A stretch of DNA of 64,000 bases from JABDIP01 sp965237625 (GTDB lineage Bacteria; Pseudomonadota; Alphaproteobacteria; DSM-16000; Inquilinaceae), in assembly GCA_965237625.1 (NCBI GenBank), contig CBDEGD010000016.1, positions 1 through 64,000 on the forward strand. Reading direction: 5' to 3'. Within the stretch, counting starts at the first letter, position 1. Each line of letters begins with the position of its first letter. The notes below the pieces were generated by a model. It ran no database searches. It had not been told where the DNA came from and saw nothing but the letters and a program-made list of their open reading frames with translations. This document shows, one piece after another, positions 18,214-26,990 of the stretch. Both the position numbers and the translations under genes were made by a program.

Positions 18214-18663
18214 ATGAACCATCAAGAGGATTATCCGGCGGACTATCTGGCCGACATCCTGCGCGAGGTGAAGACCATCGGCATGGTCGGGGCGAGCCCG
18301 GATCCGACCAAGTTCAGCTATGGGGTCCTCCGGGTGCTGCATGAACAGGGCTACAACATGAAGCCGGTGAACCCGGCCGAGGCGGGCAATGAGATCCGCG
18401 GCCTCAAGGTCTACGAATCCCTCGCCGCCATCGATGAGCCGGTGGATATGGTGCAGGTCTTCCGGGCCTCGGAAGCGCTGCCCGGCATCGCCCGGGAGGC
18501 CATCGATATCGGCGCCAAGGTGCTCTGGGGCCAGATTGGCGTCTATGACGAGGGAGCGGCGAAGCTAGCCGAAGATGCCGGGCTGCGCGTGGTGATGAAC
18601 CGCTGCCCGAAGATCGAGCTGTTCCGCCCGTTCTGGAAGCCGAAGCTCGGCCAGCAGATTTGA
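18214..18663 (+). CDS. CoA-binding domain protein (YccU-like)
   Basis: This 149-residue protein is a stand-alone Rossmann-type CoA-binding domain. The motif IGMVGASPDPTKFSYGVLR is the nucleotide-binding loop and VNPAEAGNEIRGLKVY and NRCPKIE are family landmarks. The biochemical role of these proteins is not settled; CoA binding is a family property. It starts 13 bases after the SBP56 gene, with GGGAG as ribosome site, and its stop overlaps the ferredoxin start, so all three are one operon. Confidence 0.88.
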   Translation: MNHQEDYPADYLADILREVKTIGMVGASPDPTKFSYGVLRVLHEQGYNMKPVNPAEAGNEIRGLKVYESLAAIDEPVDMVQVFRASEALPGIAREAIDIGAKVLWGQIGVYDEGAAKLAEDAGLRVVMNRCPKIELFRPFWKPKLGQQI

Positions 18664-19001
18664 TGCAGCCCAAATATAAGGTCGAGTTGCGCAACAGCGG
18701 CGTGACCCTGCAGGTCGGCGCCGACGAGCCGATCTATCAGGCCGCCCTGGATGCGGGCATCCAACTGCCCATCGGATGCAATTACGGCGGCTGCATCACC
18801 TGCGCGGCCAAGCTGGTCTCCGGCAGCGTTCGCCAGCCGGGGGCCACGGCCCTCAACAAACGCCAGTCGAAGGCCGGCTATGTGCTGCTCTGCGTGGCGC
18901 GACCCACAGCCGACTGCGTGATCGAGGACGGCGTCGAATCCCATGACGAGCTGTACCGGAACCCGTTCCTCGGCGTGCAGGCGGGTTCCTGGAAGCCCTA
19001 A
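18663..19001 (+). CDS. 2Fe-2S plant-type ferredoxin
   Basis: This is a 112-residue electron carrier. The cluster ligands are in GCNYGGCITCAAK (C-x4-C-x2-C) with the fourth Cys in VLLCVARP. The start ATG overlaps the preceding stop (TGATG). Coupling to an SBP56 protein suggests it delivers or accepts electrons in that pathway, which is unusual because known methanethiol oxidases use oxygen directly. No reductase gene is adjacent. Confidence 0.9.
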   Translation: MQPKYKVELRNSGVTLQVGADEPIYQAALDAGIQLPIGCNYGGCITCAAKLVSGSVRQPGATALNKRQSKAGYVLLCVARPTADCVIEDGVESHDELYRNPFLGVQAGSWKP

Positions 19002-19041
19002 GCGCCGGCTGATCGGCTGCCGCCGGCAAATGAAAGCCTCC

Positions 19042-19202
19042 CCCCTTTGTCGTCCCCGGACTTGATCCGGGGACCCATCATGCCCCCCGCGCTGGAGCCA
19101 GCCATGGACTAAACTCCTGGTAGCCAGTGTCTGGATTCCAGCGGTTCGTGGCTGCGGAGGCGTGGGTCCTCGGATCAAGTCCGAGGACGACGCGGTGAGG
19201 GG
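19042..19202. repeat. Intergenic palindromic repeat (GTCGTCC-CGGACTTGATCCG type)
   Basis: Two arms of about 30 bases (about 19049-19077 and 19162-19192) are inverted copies with only a few differences. Each arm is itself a hairpin, for example ccccgga-cttga-tccgggg. This belongs to the dispersed palindromes common in alphaproteobacterial intergenic DNA. It lies between the ferredoxin stop and the convergent methyltransferase stop and may act as a bidirectional terminator. Confidence 0.8.
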
Positions 19203-19268
19203 GTGTGCGGCAAATGGGAAAGACGTGTTGGTCGCCGAGCGCCATGTCCGCAGGCCGGCCCCACATGC

Positions 19269-19952
19269 TTAGAGAACGCCCCGACCGTCTCTACAGATCA
19301 AGATCAGGGACAGCGGGCGGTCTCCTCCTTCTGCCATCGGCTCGATCAGATCCTGCAGCACCAGACCCGCATCGCCGACCTCGGACAGCCAGGAGTCCAG
19401 AGTGCGGAAATACCAGGGCATGGGCTTCCAGCCCGGAGCGTCGAAGGCCGAGAAATCCTCGGTGCGCCAGCCGTCGCGGTAGCCTCCGTCCTGCGTCCAG
19501 GGATGAAGGGTCTGGATGAAGACGCGCCCCCTCGCCGACAGAAGCGGCCTGATCGCGGCCACCAGTGGAGACGCCTTTTCGTCGAGGATCGCATGGTTGA
19601 AGACGATGGCATCGAAGCCGCCGCCCAGGGCTGTGGCGTCGTCAATCAACCCGTCATATCCGAAGGCCCGGTAGTCGCTCTTCGAGTCGGCCTGGGCGGC
19701 ATCGGCGATGAGCGCCTCGGACCCGTCGATCCCGACGGCCTCGCATTCGGCGGATTGCAGGATACGTCGGATCAGCCATCCCTCGCCGCAGCCAACATCG
19801 AGCAGGCGGGACGGCTCGTTGTTCAGGATCGCAGTGACGATCGCGTCGTCGGTGCCAGCGCGCCGGGACGGTATCTGTCCTTCGCGCACCGCCTTGGTCC
19901 AGTTGCCGGCGTTACCGTCCCAGGATTTCGAGAGCGTCTTCGATCGATCCAT
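19269..19952 (-). CDS. Class I SAM-dependent methyltransferase
   Basis: This is a 227-residue methyltransferase with the SAM-binding motif LLDVGCGEGWLIR, the acidic second-strand end AVGIDGSE, and motif FDAIVFNHAIL. The substrate cannot be told. Its ATG at 19952 overlaps the stop of the fused ABC ATPase (TGATG), so it is translationally coupled to an oligopeptide-type importer. This hints that it may modify the imported compound, or it may simply be a passenger. Confidence 0.85.
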   Translation of the reverse strand: MDRSKTLSKSWDGNAGNWTKAVREGQIPSRRAGTDDAIVTAILNNEPSRLLDVGCGEGWLIRRILQSAECEAVGIDGSEALIADAAQADSKSDYRAFGYDGLIDDATALGGGFDAIVFNHAILDEKASPLVAAIRPLLSARGRVFIQTLHPWTQDGGYRDGWRTEDFSAFDAPGWKPMPWYFRTLDSWLSEVGDAGLVLQDLIEPMAEGGDRPLSLILICRDGRGVL

Positions 19953-21736
19953 CAAACCGGCTCCTCTGTCTCCGCGCGGACCCTGTGGTCCTGTTCGAGT
20001 TGTCGCCAATGCGCCCGCGGTGGCTCATAGTCTACCGGCCGCAGAAGCGATGGCGGCTCGCTGGTGTCCAGCGCGAAATGCCGGCCACGGTGCGCTCGAT
20101 CCACACTCGGCACCGCAGCGATCAGGCGCCTCGTATAGGAATGCGCCGGTTGGGCGAGCACCTGGGCGGCGGAACCGAATTCGACGATCTGGCCCGCATA
20201 CATCACCATCACCTGGTGGGCCACGCGCTCCACCACCGCCATGTCGTGGGAGATGAACAGATAGGCAAGGCCGCGCTCCGCCTGCAAATCCATCAGCAGG
20301 TCGAGCACCTGGGCCTGGATCGACACGTCGAGGGCCGAGACCGCCTCGTCGAGCACGACGATCCGGGGGTCGGTCATTAGGGCGCGGGCGATGCACAGCC
20401 GTTGGCGTTCGCCGCCTGAGAATTGGTGCGGGTAGCGGTCCAGGCTGTCCTCCGGCATGCCGACGCGTTGCAGCAGCTCGGCCATCCTGCGGATTTCCGC
20501 ATCGCCTATCCTGGTGCCGCCGGCGATCACCGGCTCGGCGAGCAGGCTGCGCACGGTAAGGCGCGGGTTCAGCGATGCGAAGGGGTCCTGGAACACCATC
20601 TGCACGGGCTTGTCCGCCGTCGTTCCGGTGCCTGCGGGCGTGATCGCGATGTCGCCCCCGGCGTGCTGCGCCAGGCCGAGGATGGTGCGGGCGATGGTGG
20701 TCTTGCCGCAGCCGCTTTCGCCGACGATCGCCAGGGTCTCTCCGGCGGCCAGATCGAAATCGACGCCGTCCACCGCGCGCACCACACCGACGATCCGGCG
20801 GAACAGCCCGTCGCGCATGGGAAAGCGCACCGACAGGTCGCGGACCGACAGGATCGGGGTTCGCGCCCCGCCGTCGGAGGCGGTTTCAACCGCAGCCTCC
20901 TGTTTGCTGTCCCGTGGCGTCCTCACCGTCTGCCCATGGCGGAAATGGGGAACCGCGTTCAGCAATGCCTGGGTGTAGGGATGTGACGGCCGGTCGAACA
21001 CGTCGTCCAACGCGCCGCTCTCCACCACCCTGCCATGGCGCATGACCAGCACCCGGTCCGCCACTTCGGCGACCAGCCCCATATCGTGGGTGATGAAGAT
21101 GACCGACATGCCGATCTCGTCGCGAAGCTGGGCCAGCAGCGCCACGATCTGCGCCTGGATGGTCACGTCCAGGGCCGTGGTCGGCTCGTCGGCGATCAGC
21201 AGCCGGGGGGTGCAGGCCAGGGCGATGGCGATCATGACACGCTGCCGCATGCCGCCGGAGAGCTGGTGCGGGTAGTCGCGCATGCGCCGCGCCGCATCGG
21301 GAATCCGCACCCGGTCCAGCGCCTCGCGCGCTTTCGCCATGGCCGCCTTCGTCGACAGGCCCTGATGCAGCATGAAGGATTCCGCGACTTGATGGCCGAT
21401 CTGATGCACCGGGTTCAGCGAGGTCATCGGCTCCTGGAAGACCATGCCGATCTCCGCCCCCCGGATACGGCGCATCGCATCCGGCGAGGCCCGGGCAAGA
21501 TCCAGCTCGGTCTCGTCCTCCCGCCGGAACAGCATCCGGCCGTGCAGGATCCGGCCGCCGGCATGGTCGATCAGCCGGTTGATCGAGAGGGCCGTCACCG
21601 ATTTGCCGGAACCGGACTCACCGACGATGGCCAGGGTTTCGCCTGGCTGCAGGTCGAAACCGACGTCCTTCACCACCGGGTCGCTCCCGAACCCGACGGT
21701 GAGATCGCGCACAGAGAGGATCGGTGTGGCGGTCAT
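19952..21736 (-). CDS. ABC transporter ATP-binding protein with two fused ATPase domains (DppD-DppF)
   Basis: One polypeptide of 594 residues holds both ATPase domains of a peptide-type importer, as in GsiA. Domain one (from MTATPILSVRDLTVGF) has Walker A GESGSGKS, LSGGMRQRV and LLIADEPTTALDV. Domain two (from about residue 290, ILSVRDLSVRFP) has GESGCGKT, FSGGERQRL and IVVLDEAVSALDV. The frame is open far upstream, but ATG 21736 starts the conserved domain and overlaps the permease stop. The substrate is not evident. Confidence 0.92.
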   Translation of the reverse strand: MTATPILSVRDLTVGFGSDPVVKDVGFDLQPGETLAIVGESGSGKSVTALSINRLIDHAGGRILHGRMLFRREDETELDLARASPDAMRRIRGAEIGMVFQEPMTSLNPVHQIGHQVAESFMLHQGLSTKAAMAKAREALDRVRIPDAARRMRDYPHQLSGGMRQRVMIAIALACTPRLLIADEPTTALDVTIQAQIVALLAQLRDEIGMSVIFITHDMGLVAEVADRVLVMRHGRVVESGALDDVFDRPSHPYTQALLNAVPHFRHGQTVRTPRDSKQEAAVETASDGGARTPILSVRDLSVRFPMRDGLFRRIVGVVRAVDGVDFDLAAGETLAIVGESGCGKTTIARTILGLAQHAGGDIAITPAGTGTTADKPVQMVFQDPFASLNPRLTVRSLLAEPVIAGGTRIGDAEIRRMAELLQRVGMPEDSLDRYPHQFSGGERQRLCIARALMTDPRIVVLDEAVSALDVSIQAQVLDLLMDLQAERGLAYLFISHDMAVVERVAHQVMVMYAGQIVEFGSAAQVLAQPAHSYTRRLIAAVPSVDRAHRGRHFALDTSEPPSLLRPVDYEPPRAHWRQLEQDHRVRAETEEPV

Positions 21737-22572
21737 GCCGGCGCCTTCCGGCTTCGGGGGTCGATCACATCCCGCAGCGCATCGCCGAGCAGGTTGAAGC
21801 CGAGTACGCCGAGCATGATCGCCAGCCCGGGAAACGCCAGCAGCCAGGGCGCGAATTCCATAAGGTTGCGGCTCTCGCTCAGCATCTGGCCGAGAGACGG
21901 CGCCGGCGGCTGGGTGCCCAGGCCGAGGAAGCTGAGCGCCGCCTCGGTCAACAGCGCCCAGGACAGCGCCAGGGTCGCCTGCACCGTCAGCGGGGCGGCC
22001 AGGTTCAACAGCAGATGCCGGGTCAGGATGTAGGATTGTCCGCTGCCGAAGGTGCGCGCCGCGTCGACGAATTCCCGCGCCTTGATCGACAGCGCCGGCC
22101 CGCGGGCGACCCGGGCGAAGATCGGCGTGTAGACCACGGCGATGGCCAGGATGGTGGTCAGGGTCCCCGGCCCGGCGACGGTCACCACCAGCAGGGCCAG
22201 CAGGATCGCCGGGAAGGCCAGGAAGACATCCATGAAGCGCATCAGCACGGAATCGCGCCAGCCGCCCCACCACGCCGCCACCAGTCCGATCAGGGTGCCG
22301 GCGAGGCCGGCAAGGGCTACCGATGCCACGGCGATGACGAAGGAGGTGCGCACGCCGACCGCCATGCGGCTGAACACGTCGCGGCCGAACAGATCGGTGC
22401 CCATGATATGCGCCGTGCCCGGCGCCTGCAGCCGCGCCGCCGGAGACATCGCCAGCGGATCGTAGGGCACCAGCGACAGCAGGCCGGCCAGGGCCAACAG
22501 CAGATAGACGAACAGGATCAGCCCGCCGATCCGGCCGCCGGGACTCGACAGCAAGTCGCGCAGCGCCCTCAC
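21733..22572 (-). CDS. ABC transporter permease, DppC type
   Basis: This is a 279-residue inner-membrane subunit. It shows MGTDLFGRDVFSRMAVG, the EAA loop at REFVDAARTFGSGQ, LSFLGLGTQPPAPSLG and the end GFNLLGDALRDVIDPR, all typical of DppC/GsiD. The start is GTG 22572, which overlaps the upstream permease stop as GTGA; the longer open frame upstream has no homology. It is the third gene of the importer operon read from 25274 leftward. Confidence 0.9.
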   Translation of the reverse strand: MRALRDLLSSPGGRIGGLILFVYLLLALAGLLSLVPYDPLAMSPAARLQAPGTAHIMGTDLFGRDVFSRMAVGVRTSFVIAVASVALAGLAGTLIGLVAAWWGGWRDSVLMRFMDVFLAFPAILLALLVVTVAGPGTLTTILAIAVVYTPIFARVARGPALSIKAREFVDAARTFGSGQSYILTRHLLLNLAAPLTVQATLALSWALLTEAALSFLGLGTQPPAPSLGQMLSESRNLMEFAPWLLAFPGLAIMLGVLGFNLLGDALRDVIDPRSRKAPA

Positions 22573-23531
22573 TGCTTGCTGCCCAGGCGGATGCGCGGGT
22601 CGAGCGCGGCATAGGCCAAATCGACCGCCAAATTCACCGCCATGAAGTTGAAGGCGATGAACAGCACCGCGCCCTGCACCAGGGCGTAGTCGCGCTGAGT
22701 GATGGCGTTCAGCACCAGCCGGCCGATGCCGGGCAGGGCGAACAGCTCCTCGACGATCACGGCACCGCCGAGCAGATAGCCGAGTTCGACCCCGGTCAGG
22801 GTGACCACCGGGATCAGCGCGTTGGGGAAGGCGTGCCTCCACACCACGCCCGGCTCGGCCACGCCCTTGCTGCGCGCGGTGCGCACGAAATCGTCGCCCA
22901 GCACATCCAGCATCATCGACCGGGTGGTGCGCATCACCGACGCCGCGAAGGCCGAGCCCAGGGTGATGGCCGGCAGGATCATCTCGCGCAGATTGGCCAG
23001 CGGGTCCTCGAAGAACGGCACATGCACCCCGATATTCGGTGAAATTCCGAACCCGACCGACAGCACGAAGATCAGCACCAGCCCGAGCAGGAAGTTCGGC
23101 GTCGACTGCCCCAGCATCGCCAGCACGCGGGTGGCCAGATCGATCGGCCGGTCCTGATGGCTGGCCGCGATGACCCCGGCCGGCAAGCCGATGGCGAGCG
23201 CAACCGCCATCGACAGCAGCGCCAGTTCCAGGGTCAGCGGGAAGCGCTCCAGGATGATGTCCATGACCGGCCGGCCATGGATCACCGACAGCCCCACATC
23301 GCCCCGCACCACCCCGGAGATCCAGTGGGCGTATTGCGCCGGCCAGGGCCGGTCGATGCCGAAATAGGCGGCGAGCGACGCGCGCTGGTCGGGCGTCAGC
23401 AGCCCCGCCTCGGTGCCCAGCATCGCGGTGATCGCATCGCCGGGCACCATGCGGATCGCCACGAAGACCAGGATCGAGACGCCGAGCAGGATCGGCGGAA
23501 ACAGGATCAGCCGGCGTAGGGCATAGTTCAT
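22569..23531 (-). CDS. ABC transporter permease, DppB type
   Basis: This 320-residue permease begins MNYALRRLILFPPILLGVSI and has the MVPGDAI motif, STPNFLLGLVL and the EAA-type loop FVRTARSKGVAEP. It is followed with overlap by the DppC-like gene. Upstream, 231 bases containing a palindromic repeat separate it from the binding-protein gene, which may reduce permease expression relative to binding protein. Confidence 0.92.
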   Translation of the reverse strand: MNYALRRLILFPPILLGVSILVFVAIRMVPGDAITAMLGTEAGLLTPDQRASLAAYFGIDRPWPAQYAHWISGVVRGDVGLSVIHGRPVMDIILERFPLTLELALLSMAVALAIGLPAGVIAASHQDRPIDLATRVLAMLGQSTPNFLLGLVLIFVLSVGFGISPNIGVHVPFFEDPLANLREMILPAITLGSAFAASVMRTTRSMMLDVLGDDFVRTARSKGVAEPGVVWRHAFPNALIPVVTLTGVELGYLLGGAVIVEELFALPGIGRLVLNAITQRDYALVQGAVLFIAFNFMAVNLAVDLAYAALDPRIRLGSKQ

Positions 23532-23600
23532 GGGGAGCTACTGATCGCGGGTCGGTGCGCTACCGCGATCCGACATTGGCGAGACGCACGGATTGCGCCC

Positions 23601-23680
23601 GCCCTCACCCTCCCAACGCTTCGCGTCGGCCCCCTCCCTCTGGGAGAGGGAGGGGCCCGCGAAGCGGGAGGGTGAGGGCA
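23601..23680. repeat. GC-rich palindromic repeat (CCCTCACCCTCCC family)
   Basis: An imperfect palindrome with outer arms gccctcaccctccc and gggagggtgagggc and an inner hairpin ccctccctc-tggg-gagggaggg. It lies inside the importer operon between binding protein and permease. The same family recurs at 25427, 33991, 42358 and 48345. Confidence 0.8.
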
Positions 23681-23762
23681 GAGCGCTGTTGCCACCTACA
23701 TCACCGGTTCGGCGCTAGGAGCCAGAATCCAGGATCGCGCACCTATTTCTTCACACCCCACC

Positions 23763-25274
23763 TCACCGGTTCAGGCTGACCCGGCTCAACCCGTACAGCG
23801 AGTCGTTGGGCATTGGCACGAAGCCTTCGACGTAGGGCTGCTGTGCGGTGTATTCGAAGCCGTTATACAGCCAGACCCACGGCGCCATCTCCGCCAGATG
23901 GCTGCCGAACTCGGCGAAAATCTGCTGTCTCGCCTGCGGCGCGGTCTCCACCCGTCCCCGCGCCATCAGCGAATCCAGCGTGTCGTCGATATAGTTGGAG
24001 ACCTTCTGCAGATTGCCGTCCCGGGTCCAGTAACGGGAATACATGGTGTAGGGATCGGCCCGTCCGCCATTATGCGCCACCGCCCCGTCGAAATCGGCCT
24101 TCAGCCAGCGGTCGATATAGACGTTGAGCTCGAGCATCTCGATCTCGACCTTGATGCCCGCCTCGCCGAGCTGCGCCTGGATCACCTGCGCTTCGGCCGC
24201 CGCGGTCGGGGGCTCGCCCCGTGCGCCGATGATGGTCAGGGTGACGTCGTCCGCATGGCCGGCCTCGGCCAGCAGGGCCTTGGCCCGATCCACGTCGCGC
24301 TGGTAGCAGAACAGATCGTCCGTATCCGCCGCGTAGGCCGGGATCGTCAGCGGCCCGGTCACCTGCCCCTCGCCCAGGGATGCGGTGTCGAGTATTTGCT
24401 GACGATCGATGGCGCAGGCGATGGCTTGGCGCACGGCCAGATTGTCCATCGGCGGCCGCGAGGCGTTGAGCTGCAGCACGTGGTAGGAGATCGCCGGTGC
24501 CCGGTTCAGCACCAGCTTGCTTTCCATCGCCACCAGCGACGCCACCAGCGGATCGTTGAGCAGTGCGAAGTCGATGGCACCGGTGCGCAGCGCCGCCAGG
24601 ATCGCTGATTCGTCCGGCATCACCCGGATCTCGATGCCGTCGATCGCCGGCCTGTCGCCCCACCAACCGGCGCTCGCCGTCAGCGAGGACAGCTCGTTGG
24701 GCCGCCAGCTTTCCAGTTGGAATGGCCCCGAGCCGATGGCCTCGGTGCCGACCGTGCCGGCGGCGATTTCACCCGCCGGAACGATGGCCGCGTTGAGATC
24801 GGTCATCGCCGTCAGCATCGGTACGTCCTGGCGCGACAGGTTGAACACCACATTCTGCGCATTCGGTGTGTCAATGCTCTCGATGGATAGGAAATTCGCA
24901 CGGGTCGCCGCACCGGTCGCCTCGTCCAGGATGCGCTCGTAGGACGCCTTCACGTCGTCGGAAGTCACTGGCGATCCGTTGTGGAATTTGGCGCCGGCAC
25001 GCAGGGTGAATGTGAGCTTGGTGCCGTTGTCGGAGAACGCCCAACTTTCCGCCAGTGCCGGCTGGATCTGCAGATCGGCGTCCAGCGTCACCAGGGGCTC
25101 GTACACCAGTTCCAGCAGGCGGATCGACGCAAACGCCGTCTGCTTGTGCGGATCGAGCCCGGTGGCATCCGTCGCCCAGGCCATCACCAGTGTGTTGCCG
25201 TCCGCCTTGGCGGGCTGCAGGCCCAGCGACAGCACCATGGCGGCAGCGAGCATTATTCCGTGAATGCGTTTCAT
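23763..25274 (-). CDS. Family 5 ABC solute-binding protein
   Basis: This is a 503-residue periplasmic binding protein with an intact frame. The signal peptide ends near LQPAKADG. SBP_bac_5 landmarks are ATDATGLDPHKQTAFAS, IQPALAESWAFSDNGTK, SPVTSDDVKASYERIL, VRQAIACAIDRQQIL and IGSGPFQLESW. It heads the importer operon made of permeases 22569 and 21733, the fused ATPase, and the methyltransferase. The ligand is unknown; the family takes peptides, glutathione, opines and others. RidA and the MalG remnant lie upstream on the same strand but belong to a different locus. Confidence 0.92.
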   Translation of the reverse strand: MKRIHGIMLAAAMVLSLGLQPAKADGNTLVMAWATDATGLDPHKQTAFASIRLLELVYEPLVTLDADLQIQPALAESWAFSDNGTKLTFTLRAGAKFHNGSPVTSDDVKASYERILDEATGAATRANFLSIESIDTPNAQNVVFNLSRQDVPMLTAMTDLNAAIVPAGEIAAGTVGTEAIGSGPFQLESWRPNELSSLTASAGWWGDRPAIDGIEIRVMPDESAILAALRTGAIDFALLNDPLVASLVAMESKLVLNRAPAISYHVLQLNASRPPMDNLAVRQAIACAIDRQQILDTASLGEGQVTGPLTIPAYAADTDDLFCYQRDVDRAKALLAEAGHADDVTLTIIGARGEPPTAAAEAQVIQAQLGEAGIKVEIEMLELNVYIDRWLKADFDGAVAHNGGRADPYTMYSRYWTRDGNLQKVSNYIDDTLDSLMARGRVETAPQARQQIFAEFGSHLAEMAPWVWLYNGFEYTAQQPYVEGFVPMPNDSLYGLSRVSLNR

Positions 25275-25426
25275 TGCTTCCTCCCCATATTGGCCAGCAA
25301 TTCTGATCGACCGGCGGCCTAGCCTAGCCTTCTATCTCGATAGTCGCCACGGTCTGGGCGGTGACGCGCCACAGATAATTTGTCCGGAATTCCAACTCTC
25401 TCTGTGATTGAGGCGGGATTGGCGCT

Positions 25427-25467
25427 GCCCTCACCCTCCCGCGGCGAGGCCGCGGGAGGGTGAGGGC
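25427..25467. repeat. Short GC-rich palindrome (CCCTCACCCTCCC family)
   Basis: A near-perfect palindrome of about 41 bases, gccctcaccctcccgcgg paired with its complement around the loop cgag. It sits between the RidA stop and the binding-protein start and could terminate RidA transcription. It is a minimal version of the longer repeats at 23601, 33991, 42358 and 48345. Confidence 0.75.
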
Positions 25468-25504
25468 AAGTGCTGACTCTCCAAAACGAACCGGTCATCC
25501 GCCC

Positions 25505-25870
25505 CTATTGCGGCTTGTAGGCGATGGCCTCGATCTCGACCTTGATGTCGATCATAAGCCGCGATTCCGCCGTCGTCCGCGCCGGCGGATTCTGCGGGAA
25601 ATGCTTGGCGTAGACCGCGTTGAAGCCGCCGAAATCACGGGCGTCCTCCAGCCAGACGGTGGTCTTGACCACGTCGTCCATGGTGCAGCCGGCCAGCGCC
25701 AGCGCCGCTTTGACGTTCTGCAGAACCTGTTCGGTCTGCTCGGCGATGCCGCCTTGGACGACAGCGCCGCCGGGACCGGCCGGGACCTGACCGGAGGTGA
25801 ACACAAAATCGCCGGCGCGCACGGCCGGCGACAGCGGGACATGGGACGTGCCGAAACATTCCTTGGGCAT
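25505..25870 (-). CDS. RidA family protein
   Basis: This is a 121-residue protein of the RidA/YjgF/UK114 family, which hydrolyses reactive enamine/imine intermediates. Landmarks are PLSPAVRAGDFVFTSGQVP, TEQVLQNVKAALALAGC, VVKTTVWLED and NPPARTTAESRL. The catalytic Arg lies in PARTT. It follows the truncated MalG gene by 21 bases and was probably the last gene of that sugar operon. Such genes often sit in catabolic operons that produce enamines. Confidence 0.9.
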   Translation of the reverse strand: MPKECFGTSHVPLSPAVRAGDFVFTSGQVPAGPGGAVVQGGIAEQTEQVLQNVKAALALAGCTMDDVVKTTVWLEDARDFGGFNAVYAKHFPQNPPARTTAESRLMIDIKVEIEAIAYKPQ

Positions 25871-25891
25871 GGCTTGCTCCTGTCTTGAAGG

Positions 25892-26668
25892 TTATTTGAC
25901 CGCGCCGATCGCCAGGCCGCGCACAAGATAGCGTTGAAGCCATACGAAGACGATGGCGACGGGGATGGTGGCGACGAAGGCTGCGGCCATCACATGATGC
26001 CATTCGACCGTATAGCGCCCGGCCACCAGCGAGAAGATCTGGATCGGCAGCGTATAGCTTTCCTGGCGCCGCAGCATGGTGAGGGCGATGACGAATTCGT
26101 TCCAGGCGTTGATGAAGGAGAAGATCGCCGTGACGGTGATGGCCGGCAGGGCCAGCGGCAGGAACACCATGGTCAGCGACTTCCAGGGGCTGGCGCCCTC
26201 GATCCACGCCGCCTCCTCGAGGTCCTGGGGGACGGTCGAGAAATAGTTCTGCAGCATCCAGACCGTGAAGGCGACGTTAAATGCGGCATAGACGAAGACG
26301 ATCGAGTTGATGTTATCGAGCAGGCCGAGCCAGACCACCAGCCCAAACAGCCCGATGACGAGCACGATCGGCGACAGCATCTGGGAGACCAACAGGAACT
26401 GACGGAAGAAACCGCGGCCGGCGAAGCGGTAGCGGCTGAGCGCATAGGCGGCTGCCATCGCCACAGCCTCCGCCCGCTTCGGCCGACCGCGCCGCGAGTG
26501 CAGCGCAAACGCGCCGCCAGAGCGGAATGCATCCCGCCACCGGTAAAGCAGCTCTCGCTTCTCCGCCAACTCCACCGCCAGCGCAGACACGTTCTCGCCA
26601 GCCTCCATCCGGTCGATCGCCTTCAGCTTGAAGTCCCGGCTGAAGCTCCGGCGCATATTCTCGGACAT
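25892..26668 (-). CDS. Truncated MalG-type sugar ABC permease fused to an IS transposase fragment
   Basis: This open frame of 258 codons is a chimera. Residues 1 to about 68 (FSRDFKLKAIDRMEAGENVS, YRWRDAFRSGGA, SRRGRPKRAEA) are the helix-turn-helix part of an IS3-type transposase OrfA. From about residue 70 (AAAYALSRYRFAGRGFFR) it is a MalG-family permease with the EAA loop EEAAWIEGASPWKSL and the end LVRGLAIGAVK. Roughly 90 residues of the permease N-terminus, including its first membrane helices, are missing. MalF and binding protein are also absent, so an IS-linked deletion seems likely. The product is probably not functional. Confidence 0.82.
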   Translation of the reverse strand: MSENMRRSFSRDFKLKAIDRMEAGENVSALAVELAEKRELLYRWRDAFRSGGAFALHSRRGRPKRAEAVAMAAAYALSRYRFAGRGFFRQFLLVSQMLSPIVLVIGLFGLVVWLGLLDNINSIVFVYAAFNVAFTVWMLQNYFSTVPQDLEEAAWIEGASPWKSLTMVFLPLALPAITVTAIFSFINAWNEFVIALTMLRRQESYTLPIQIFSLVAGRYTVEWHHVMAAAFVATIPVAIVFVWLQRYLVRGLAIGAVK

Positions 26669-26735
26669 GCGTTCTCCCTATCGAGAACTGTCCCTCTTGT
26701 TACCAACTCAATCCAGGGGTTCACTCCAGTTCCCA
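26462..26735 (-). mobile_element. IS3-type insertion sequence remnant
   Basis: This holds the first 68 codons of an IS3-type OrfA plus its upstream leader with a GGGAGAA ribosome site. The element end probably lies near 26720-26735 (tggagtgaacccctgg on the minus strand). The rest of OrfA, all of OrfB and the other terminus are missing, and the sequence passes straight into the MalG gene. Confidence 0.65.
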
Positions 26736-26990
26736 TCCTCCCTTTTTTTGTTTTCCCGCCCCCCCCCTTTCGCGGAAATGGCGTCTGCATCAGACAGAAT
26801 TTCCGGAGGATGCGTTCCGTAATATTTTTACATATTGACGATGTTTGCTAGAGAATTCTCAAGAAAATGTTGCTTTATTACAGATGTCCTGCGTGCTGTA
26901 ATGAACCAGCGAGGGGCAGAGCCTCTTTGCCGAAAGACGGCATCGCGGTTCAACCAGAACCGGCCCGACCAAAACAGAATTGTCTGCGGG
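26736..26990. other. Upstream region of the SDR-ABC ATPase operon
   Basis: This stretch is locally AT-rich and has a T7 run and a run of about nine C residues. It must hold the promoter of the rightward operon and whatever is left of the original divergent promoter. The frame of the SDR stays open through part of it without family homology. I see no separate gene. Confidence 0.4.
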
